A DNA stretch of 64,000 nucleotides, from contig DAOOJE010000002.1 in NCBI GenBank assembly GCA_035384965.1, forward strand, positions 62,001 through 126,000, read 5' to 3'. Of the stretch, positions 41,938 to 48,854 are shown piece after piece (positions within the stretch are counted from its first letter, which is position 1; each line of letters opens with the position of its first letter). Source of the stretch: JAAYVZ01 sp035384965 (GTDB taxonomy: Bacteria; Acidobacteriota; Thermoanaerobaculia; Thermoanaerobaculales; Thermoanaerobaculaceae). Both the position numbers and the translations under genes were made by a program. The notes beneath the pieces were generated by a model, which saw only the letters and a list, made by a program, of their open reading frames with translations, did not search any database and was not told the origin of the DNA.

Positions 41938-43977
41938 ATGTTTCGTATGCTACTCGTGGCGTCGTTGCTCGGTGCGGTGGGCGCAGTGACCGCGGCTGCC
42001 GTGCCTTCCACGGCCGTGTCCGAGGAAACGGTGCAGGAGACCGTCGCCTCGCTGCTGGCAAACCACGGGGAGGCGCACGCTGCCCGCATTCGCCAGGGTG
42101 TCCGTCAGGTGGCCGAGCGCTGGTGGGCCGAGGACGGCGATGCGGCGGCGTTCAAGGCGTTTTGCGAGGCGAGTTTCCTCGTCGAGCCGGCGGAGCTCGA
42201 GCGGACGGCGCTGCGGCTCGAGCGCGCGCTCGAGCAGATCCACGGCCGACTCCACGAAACCCGGCGCGAGCTCCTGGAACCGCTCGATCTCGACACCGGG
42301 CCGGTGGCGAGAGTGGACGAGCTGCTGGCCAACCTCGACCTGGCGGCCCACGTGGGGGAGGACCTCTTCAGGACCCGAGTGGCGTTCCTCGCTCTGCTCA
42401 ACTTCCCGGTGCGGACCCTTGCCGACTATCTTTGCGACGGGCCGTCGTGGGACCGCGCCACCTGGGCCCGGGCCCGCATGATGGACGCCTTCGCCGACCG
42501 CATCCCGGCCGCCGTGGTGCAGGAGGTGACCCGCGCCTCGACGGTCAACGACGCGTACATCGCCGACTACAACATCATCATGGGCAACGTGATGGCCCCC
42601 GACGGCAGCCGGCCGTTCCCGGGCGACCTGAAGCTCATCACGCACTGGGGGCTGCGCGACGAGCTCAAGTCGCACTATGGCCGGCCGGACGGCCTTCCCA
42701 GGCAACGGCTTATCGCCCGGGTCATGGAGCGGATCGTGCGGCAGGAGATTCCCGCCGCCGTGATCGACAACGCCGGGGTGTTGTGGCGGCCCGACACCAA
42801 CGAGGTACGGGCCGTCGACGAGGGGGCGCCGGCGCCCCCGGCCGGGCGCGAGCCGGACACGCGCTACGCCCGCATCCTCGACTACTACAAGGCCCAGCGG
42901 GCCGTCGACCCGTACGTGCCCACCGCCCCCACCGCCATCGCGCGCTCGTTCGAGCGTGGGCGGCAGATGCCGGAGCAGGAGGTCGAGAAGCTGCTCGTCT
43001 CGGTGCTGGCGGCGCCCGAGGTGAAGCAGCTCGGAGCGCTCGTCGCCCGGCGGCTGGGGCGCCCGCTCGAGGCGTTCGACATCTGGTACACCGGTTTCGC
43101 GCCGCGCGGGCGCTTCTCCGAGGCCGAGCTGGACCGCATCGTGGCCGGGCGCTACCCGACAGCCGAGGCGTTCCAGAACGACATCCCGGGCATCCTGACC
43201 AGGCTCGGCTTCGCGCCGGAACGCGCCCGGTGGCTGGCCGACCGGATTGCCGTGGACGCCTCACGGGGCGCCGGCCACGCCATGGGGGCGGTGCGCCGGG
43301 AGGACAAGGCGCACCTGCGCACGCGGGTCGGCAAGGGCGGCATGAGTTACAAGGGGTACAACATCGCGATTCACGAGCTGGGGCACAACGTCGAGCAGGT
43401 CTTCTCGCTCAACGGCATCGACCACTGGTTCCTCAACGGGGTGCCCAACACCGCGTTCACCGAGGCGTTCGCCTTCTCGTTCCAGCGCCGCGACCTCGAG
43501 CTGCTGGGGCTGCAGAAGCCGGAGGAGGTGGATCTCGCCTCGGAGGCGCTGCACGACCTCTGGCAGACGTACGAGATCTCGGGGGTGTCGCTCGTGGACA
43601 TGCGGGTCTGGCGCTGGCTGTACGCTCACCCCGATGCCACCCCCGCCGAGCTGCGGGAGGCGACGCTGCGCACCGCTCGCGAGGTCTGGAACGACTACTA
43701 CGCGCCGGTGTTCGGGATCCGCGATCAGGAAATCCTGGCGATTTACTCGCACACCGTGACCAACCCCTTGTACTTGCCCGACTACGCGATCGGCCACATC
43801 ATCGCGTTCCAGGTCGCGGCGAAGCTCCAGGGGCCCAACTTCGGCTCGGAGTTCGAGCGCATGGCCAGACAGGGCCTGCTCACCCCGGACGCGTGGATGC
43901 GCGGGGCTGTCGGGGCGCCGATCTCGTCCGAGGCGCTCCTCGCCGCGTCCCGGAAGGCCCTGGCTACCGCGCGGTGA
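41938..43977 (+). CDS. Secreted zinc metallopeptidase, HELGH (gluzincin-like), family uncertain
   Basis: The 679-residue product has a signal peptide (about residues 1-21). A long helical part leads to IHELGHNVEQ with the zinc motif at residues 479-483. TEAFAFSFQ about 35 residues later supplies a likely third ligand Glu, the gluzincin arrangement of M3- and M2-like enzymes. The family could not be named with confidence. It lies after mraY with its own promoter, so a role in wall or envelope peptide processing is conceivable but unproven. GGAGG lies seven bases before the ATG. The 3' end overlaps the convergent symporter by 14 bases. Confidence 0.8.
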   Translation: MFRMLLVASLLGAVGAVTAAAVPSTAVSEETVQETVASLLANHGEAHAARIRQGVRQVAERWWAEDGDAAAFKAFCEASFLVEPAELERTALRLERALEQIHGRLHETRRELLEPLDLDTGPVARVDELLANLDLAAHVGEDLFRTRVAFLALLNFPVRTLADYLCDGPSWDRATWARARMMDAFADRIPAAVVQEVTRASTVNDAYIADYNIIMGNVMAPDGSRPFPGDLKLITHWGLRDELKSHYGRPDGLPRQRLIARVMERIVRQEIPAAVIDNAGVLWRPDTNEVRAVDEGAPAPPAGREPDTRYARILDYYKAQRAVDPYVPTAPTAIARSFERGRQMPEQEVEKLLVSVLAAPEVKQLGALVARRLGRPLEAFDIWYTGFAPRGRFSEAELDRIVAGRYPTAEAFQNDIPGILTRLGFAPERARWLADRIAVDASRGAGHAMGAVRREDKAHLRTRVGKGGMSYKGYNIAIHELGHNVEQVFSLNGIDHWFLNGVPNTAFTEAFAFSFQRRDLELLGLQKPEEVDLASEALHDLWQTYEISGVSLVDMRVWRWLYAHPDATPAELREATLRTAREVWNDYYAPVFGIRDQEILAIYSHTVTNPLYLPDYAIGHIIAFQVAAKLQGPNFGSEFERMARQGLLTPDAWMRGAVGAPISSEALLAASRKALATAR

Positions 43978-45319
43978 GGCGGGAAACCGCCCACGTTCCG
44001 GCCGAGACGGCGAGGGCCGGGAAGATCGGCTCGAGGCCGAGCGGGTAGGCTCCGTCGGCTGTGCGCAGCAGGATCCAGAGCGTGGCCGTGGTGGCGGCGA
44101 GCGTGATCGCCGCCGCCGCGCCGTAGCGCCCGAATCGCCAGCGCGGCCCGGCCTGCGCCGAGGCCACCGGCAGCAGCAGCGCGGCAGTCACGATGCTCCC
44201 CACGTCGTGCCAGATCGCCACCACCGAGCGCAGCGCCAGCGCCAGGGCGGCAGCGGCGGCGCCGGCAAGCACGAGCCCGGCGAGCGTCCAGCGCCGCTCG
44301 TCGGTGCGGCGGGCGAGTTCCGGCAGCACGTCGTGACCGACCGTAGCCGCGGCCAGGAACAGGTACGAGTGGAGCGTGGACATCACCGTGGCCACGAGGC
44401 CGACCGCGAACAGCGCGTTGGCCAGGGGCGGCAGCACGAGCCGACCGAGCAGGGGGTAGGCGAGCGTGGGATCGGTGTCGGCGGGCAGCAGCACGCGCGC
44501 CGCCAGCCCGGCGAACGTCGTGAGGAAGTCGAACGCGACCCAAAACAGCACGGACACCAGCACCCCGCGGCGCGCCACCGCCGGCGTGCGGGCGGCGTAG
44601 CAGCGCTGATAGAAGGTCGGCTCGACGAGCGTCTGGAGGGCGATGAAGTACCACACCAGGATGGCCTGCGCCCCGAGCCCGCCGTCCCAGGTGCGGTGAG
44701 TGGCGGGCAGCGCCCGCCACATGGCGTCGAGCCCGCCGGCCCGGCCGAGCGCGGCCGGGAGGAGCACGCCGAACGCGGCGAACATGAGCCCGAACTGCAA
44801 CAGGTTCGACGACACCACGGTGCGGAACCCGCCAGCCACGGCGCAGGCGAGCGTGAAGGCCAGGCCGGCGACGATCGCGTACTCGAGGGGCAGCGGCGTG
44901 TAGACGCGCAGGAGGTCGCCCATCATCAGGGCGTAGGCGGCCGGGACGGCGAGCAGCAGCACGAGCACGGCCCCGAGGCGGGCGGCAGCCGGGCCGTAGG
45001 CGGCGCGGAGCTGCTCGGGGATCGACAGCGCCGCGCTGCGTCGGGCGCGGGCGGCGAGGGCGAACGCGAAGACGAGCGCCGCGACGTAGTACGGCACGCC
45101 GAGCGCGAGCCAGTTCGAGATCCCGAAACGGAACGAGTACTCGCCGACGCCCAGCACCCCGCCGTACCAGGTGGCGACGAGCGTCGCCACGAACGGCCCG
45201 AGGGTGAGGCGGCGGCCGGCCGCCAGGTACTCGATCGCCTCACGGGTGCGGGTGCGCCAGGCCAGGCCGGCGAGCGCCGCGGCGTACACGGTGAGGGCGG
45301 CGGCGACGTAGGGGTCCAC
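43964..45319 (-). CDS. Sodium:solute symporter family protein
   Basis: The 451-residue protein has about 13 hydrophobic segments. The SSS-type start reads DPYVAAALTVYAAALAGLAW and YLAAGRRLTLGPFVATLVATWYGG, and VEPTFYQRCYAARTPAVARR matches the family's mid-protein signature. The substrate is unknown. The GTG at 45319 is chosen because TATACT ends seven bases upstream and no ribosome site exists. The ATG at 45343 lies upstream of that hexamer. It is divergent from the carrier-protein gene. Confidence 0.82.
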   Translation of the reverse strand: MDPYVAAALTVYAAALAGLAWRTRTREAIEYLAAGRRLTLGPFVATLVATWYGGVLGVGEYSFRFGISNWLALGVPYYVAALVFAFALAARARRSAALSIPEQLRAAYGPAAARLGAVLVLLLAVPAAYALMMGDLLRVYTPLPLEYAIVAGLAFTLACAVAGGFRTVVSSNLLQFGLMFAAFGVLLPAALGRAGGLDAMWRALPATHRTWDGGLGAQAILVWYFIALQTLVEPTFYQRCYAARTPAVARRGVLVSVLFWVAFDFLTTFAGLAARVLLPADTDPTLAYPLLGRLVLPPLANALFAVGLVATVMSTLHSYLFLAAATVGHDVLPELARRTDERRWTLAGLVLAGAAAAALALALRSVVAIWHDVGSIVTAALLLPVASAQAGPRWRFGRYGAAAAITLAATTATLWILLRTADGAYPLGLEPIFPALAVSAGTWAVSRLTAR

Positions 45320-45326
45320 GGCCGGC

Positions 45327-45334
45327 AGTATACG
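45327..45334. promoter_or_regulatory. Palindromic bidirectional -10 (AGTATACG)
   Basis: The core GTATAC is palindromic. Read leftward it gives TATACT (45332-45327) seven bases before the symporter GTG. Read rightward it gives TATACG (45329-45334) 19 bases before the carrier-protein ATG. One sequence may therefore open for two divergent promoters. Confidence 0.4.
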
Positions 45335-45353
45335 GAGTAACATCGGCGCCGCC

Positions 45354-45587
45354 ATGACGACGCTCGAACAGGTCCGCCACGTCCTCGCCCCTCTGGCCCT
45401 CGCTCCACTCCCGGCCGATGACGAGGCATCGCTCTTCGACCTCGGGGTCATCGACTCGTTCGGGCTTCTCGCCCTCGCGCGAGCGCTCGAGACGGAGTTC
45501 GGGATCCGCCTCCCGAAAAGCGACGTCGTGCCCCGCCGGCTGGAGACGATCGCCAGGATCGCCCGTCTCGTCGACGCCCGCCGCTGA
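45354..45587 (+). CDS. Stand-alone acyl carrier-like protein
   Basis: A 77-residue protein with the phosphopantetheine site LGVIDSFGLLAL, Ser35 being the attachment residue. The following helix ALETEFGIRLPKSDV is typical of carrier proteins. It resembles DltC-like or specialised carriers more than the housekeeping AcpP, which is more acidic and has DSLD. No ligase, synthase or acyltransferase lies next to it, so its load is unknown. The ATG lacks a good ribosome site; the upstream GGAG is 17 bases away. Confidence 0.8.
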   Translation: MTTLEQVRHVLAPLALAPLPADDEASLFDLGVIDSFGLLALARALETEFGIRLPKSDVVPRRLETIARIARLVDARR

Positions 45588-45590
45588 CGG

Positions 45591-45596
45591 TACACT
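45591..45596 (+). promoter_or_regulatory. Candidate -10 element (TACACT) for the sensor kinase gene
   Basis: TACACT immediately follows the carrier-protein stop and lies 19 bases before the sensor ATG at 45616. An in-frame GTG at 45598 is only one base away. Confidence 0.35.
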
Positions 45597-45615
45597 GGTG
45601 TGCGGGTCGCCTCGC

Positions 45616-48600
45616 ATGCCGGACCGCCGCCTCTCGTGCCCGACCGCCTTTCGCATCCTGGCCCGGGCGGCACTTTTCTGCGCTCTGGCCCGGGGTGCAG
45701 CCGCCCTCGACCCCGCCAGAACCATCGACCAGTACGTGCGCGACGTCTGGAGCACCGAGCAGGGCCTGCCACAGAGCTCGGTCGAAGTGATTTTCCAGGA
45801 TCGTGACGGTTTCATGTGGTTCGGTACCCAGGAAGGGCTGGCGCGCTTTGACGGCGTGTCGTTCCGGGTCCTCGACCGCGCCGTCGTCCCGGAGCTCGGG
45901 GAGAACGTCATCGCCAGTCTGGCCGAGGACGATGCGGGAACGCTCTGGATCGGCACGACGCTCGGGCTCGTGGCGCTGCAGGACGGAGTCCCGGCGGCGT
46001 TCGGAGCGAGCGAGGGGCTGCCGGGGCGAGGCGTGAGAGCGATCCTCCCTGCCGGCGCCGGGGAAGTGTGGCTGGGTACGCGCGGCGGCGGGCTTGGCAT
46101 CCTCTCGAGCGGCCGCGTGCGCGTTGTGAGCGTCGCTCAGGGCCTGGCCCACGACGGTGTCTGGAGCCTGGCCCGCACGCCGGACGGGGAGGTGTGGGTC
46201 GCGACCTCGGGCGGTGTGAGCCGGGTGCACGACGGCAGAACTGCGAACTACGGGCGCGAGCACGGGTTGCCGGGGTTGCAGGTGCGCGCCATCCTCGCAC
46301 GCCGGGACGGCAGCGTCTGGGCCGGCACCGACCGCGGCGTGGCGCGGTTCGACGGCGCCCGCTTCGTCACCGAGGTCGAGGCCGCCGGGCTCGGCGGCGC
46401 CGCGGTCTGGAGTCTGCTCGAGGACCGGGACGGCAGCCTGTGGATCGGCACCTACGGCGCCGGCCTGTTCCGGCTGGCCGCCGGGCGCCTGGATCGCTGC
46501 ACCGAGCACGACGGCCTGCCGGGCAACCTCGTGCGTTCGCTCTTCGAGGACCGCGAGGGCAGCCTCTGGGTCGGGTTCTCGGCCCGCGGCGTGGCGCGGC
46601 TCAAGGACACGAGCTTCACCACCGTCCTCGCCCGCCACGGGCTGCCGCACGAGTACGTCACCGCGGTGATGGAGGACCGTGACGGCAGGTTGCTCGTGGG
46701 CACGTTCGGCGGCGGCCTGGCGCGCCTCGAAAACGGGCGATGGGTCAGGGTCGACTCGGGCCGCACGCTGCCCAGCCACGACGTCTGGTCGCTCGCCCAA
46801 GGGCGCGACGGCAGCCTCTGGGTCGGCACCCTCGGCAACGGCATGGCGCATCTCCAAGTTGGCCGCGTGGCCATGTGGACGAGCCGCAACGGGCTGTCGA
46901 GCGACGGTGTGCGGGCAATTGTCGAGGACCGGGCCGGCGACGTCTGGGTGGCGACGCGCCGGGGTCTCAGCCGGATCCGGGGCGGGAGCGTCGACGTCTT
47001 CGGGGCCGCCGACGGTTTGCCGGCGGACGGCTTCTACTGCCTGCACGAGGACGCCCACGGCAGGCTCTGGGTCGGTACCTCGGGGGGCGGTGTGTGCCGG
47101 ATGGACGGAGGTCGCCCCGTGACGTTCCCGGAATCGGGGGATCTCGCCCGCCAGACCGTGTACGACATCCTGGAGGACGCCGACCGCACGCTGTGGTTCG
47201 GAACCAGCGGAGCCGGAATCTGGCGCCTGCGCGGCGGCCGGTGGTCCGCGGTCACGACGCGCGAGGGGCTGTTCGACAACACAGCGTTTCGCCTTCTCGA
47301 CGACGGGCTGGGCGGGATGTGGGCGAGCTGCAACAAGGGCGTGTTCAGGGTCGAGAGAAGGCAGCTCGAGGAGGTGATGGAGGGTCGCGCCAGCCGGGTG
47401 GAGTGCGAGGTGTTCGGGGCCGGGGACGGGCTGGCCAGCGCCGAGGCCAACGGCGGCTCCCAGCCGAGCGGGTGGCGCGGGCACGACGGGCGGCTGTACT
47501 TCCCCACCGTGCGCGGCCTGGCGATCGTGGACCCGGCGCGGCTCGTGCGCAACACCGTGGCGCCACGGGTCAGGGTCGAGGCCGTGACGGCGGGAGGCGA
47601 GACGTTCGACGCGCGCGCGCCGCTCCGCCTCGGTCCGGGGAGCAACGACCTCGAGATCCGCTACACCGCGCTGTCGTTCCGCGCCCCAGCACGGGTGGGT
47701 TTCCGCTACCGGCTGGCAGGGTTCGACCGCGACTGGGTGGAGGCGGGGCCGCGTCGAGTTGCTTACTACACCAACGTGCCGCCCGGCACGTACCGCTTCG
47801 AGGTCGTGGCGGCCAACGAAGACGGGGTCTGGAGCCCCGAACCGGCAGCGCTACCACTCACCCTGACGCCGCCGTTCTGGTCGACGTGGTGGTTCCGGGG
47901 AGCCGGGGCGGTGCTCCTCGCCGGTCTCGTGCTGGGTCTGTACCGCCTGCGGGTACGCCACCTCGAGCGCGATCGGCGGACGCTCGAACGGCTGGTCGCC
48001 GAGCGCACCGCCGAGTTGGCGGCGCTCAACGCCCAGAAGAACGAGTTCCTGGGCATGGCGGCGCACGACCTGCGCAGCCCGCTGGGGGTCATCTCGGCGT
48101 GGACCGGGATCGTCATGCGCTCGCTGGAGAGCGGCCGCTTCGGCCCCGAGCGCGCCGCCCGCGAGCTCGGCCGGGTCATGGCCGTGGCCGATCATCTCAA
48201 TCGGGTCGTCGGGGACCTCCTGGACGTCTCCTCGATCGAGTCCGGCACATTGTGCGTCGAGCCCTGCCCGACTAGCCTCACAGCGCTGCTCGACGAGGTC
48301 GTCCAGTTGTACTCCACGCTCGCGGCCGAAAAGGGGACGGCGCTGGTGCTGCGCCCCGGAACGGGGGAGGCGATGGCGCTGGCCGACCGCGACCGCATCA
48401 TCGAGGTGTTGTCGAACCTGGTGTCGAACGCCATCAAGTTCACGCCGCCCGGCGGGCGCGTGAGCGTGTGGTGGGAAACGGCCCCAGGCGAGATCGTGAC
48501 GCACGTCGAGGACACCGGCCCGGGGTTGTCGGAAGCGGACCAGCAGGCCCTCTTCCGGCGCTTCGGCAGGCTCTCGGCCCGTCCCACGGCCGGCGAGCCG

Positions 48601-48738
48601 TCGACCGGCCTCGGCCTCGCCATCGTCAAGAAGATCGTCGAGGCCCACCGCGGTCGCGTCTGGGCCGCCAACGCCGAGGGTGGCGGCGCCCGCTTCTCGT
48701 TCGCTCTCCCCGCTGCGCCGCCCTCTCCTGATGGATGA
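45616..48738 (+). CDS. Propeller-type sensor histidine kinase
   Basis: The 1040-residue protein has a signal peptide (to about residue 31). About a dozen periplasmic two-component-regulator-propeller repeats follow, of the form DRDGxLWxGTxGGGL, the first being QDRDGFMWFGTQEGL. Then come a Y_Y_Y-type domain (residues about 640-745, ending YYTNVPPGTYRFEVVA), one membrane segment (about 757-777) and a short coiled coil. HisKA has His817 in AAHDLRSPLG. HATPase_c has NLVSNAIKF, EDTGPGL and STGLGLAIVKKIVEAH. No receiver or DNA-binding domain follows, unlike the hybrid forms of this family. No response regulator is adjacent. The ATG at 45616 is tentative. Confidence 0.9.
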   Translation: MPDRRLSCPTAFRILARAALFCALARGAAALDPARTIDQYVRDVWSTEQGLPQSSVEVIFQDRDGFMWFGTQEGLARFDGVSFRVLDRAVVPELGENVIASLAEDDAGTLWIGTTLGLVALQDGVPAAFGASEGLPGRGVRAILPAGAGEVWLGTRGGGLGILSSGRVRVVSVAQGLAHDGVWSLARTPDGEVWVATSGGVSRVHDGRTANYGREHGLPGLQVRAILARRDGSVWAGTDRGVARFDGARFVTEVEAAGLGGAAVWSLLEDRDGSLWIGTYGAGLFRLAAGRLDRCTEHDGLPGNLVRSLFEDREGSLWVGFSARGVARLKDTSFTTVLARHGLPHEYVTAVMEDRDGRLLVGTFGGGLARLENGRWVRVDSGRTLPSHDVWSLAQGRDGSLWVGTLGNGMAHLQVGRVAMWTSRNGLSSDGVRAIVEDRAGDVWVATRRGLSRIRGGSVDVFGAADGLPADGFYCLHEDAHGRLWVGTSGGGVCRMDGGRPVTFPESGDLARQTVYDILEDADRTLWFGTSGAGIWRLRGGRWSAVTTREGLFDNTAFRLLDDGLGGMWASCNKGVFRVERRQLEEVMEGRASRVECEVFGAGDGLASAEANGGSQPSGWRGHDGRLYFPTVRGLAIVDPARLVRNTVAPRVRVEAVTAGGETFDARAPLRLGPGSNDLEIRYTALSFRAPARVGFRYRLAGFDRDWVEAGPRRVAYYTNVPPGTYRFEVVAANEDGVWSPEPAALPLTLTPPFWSTWWFRGAGAVLLAGLVLGLYRLRVRHLERDRRTLERLVAERTAELAALNAQKNEFLGMAAHDLRSPLGVISAWTGIVMRSLESGRFGPERAARELGRVMAVADHLNRVVGDLLDVSSIESGTLCVEPCPTSLTALLDEVVQLYSTLAAEKGTALVLRPGTGEAMALADRDRIIEVLSNLVSNAIKFTPPGGRVSVWWETAPGEIVTHVEDTGPGLSEADQQALFRRFGRLSARPTAGEPSTGLGLAIVKKIVEAHRGRVWAANAEGGGARFSFALPAAPPSPDG

Positions 48739-48842
48739 TGCTTCCCGCCTCGTTCTCCGGACCGCGCGTCTTGAGCCGCGTCCATCGGGGCGGAGAGCCC
48801 ATCGCGGCCCCCCGGCTCGATCGTCCGGATGGCAAGAGCTGG

Positions 48843-48848
48843 CATACT
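48843..48848 (+). promoter_or_regulatory. -10 element (CATACT) six bases before the glycosyltransferase start
   Basis: CATACT, CACACC and the GTG at 48855 follow in order, with no Shine-Dalgarno sequence, as for other predicted leaderless genes here. Confidence 0.4.
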
Positions 48849-48854
48849 CACACC

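Noticed and set aside
45343..45355. Upstream ATG codons considered as starts of the symporter gene.
   Set aside because: They lie upstream of the best -10 hexamer and have no ribosome site. The GTG at 45319 begins a normal family N-terminus.
48735..48854. The ATG overlapping the sensor stop as the start of the large glycosyltransferase.
   Set aside because: It would add 40 polar, non-signal residues before the first membrane segment and has no ribosome site, although coupling by ATGA cannot be excluded.
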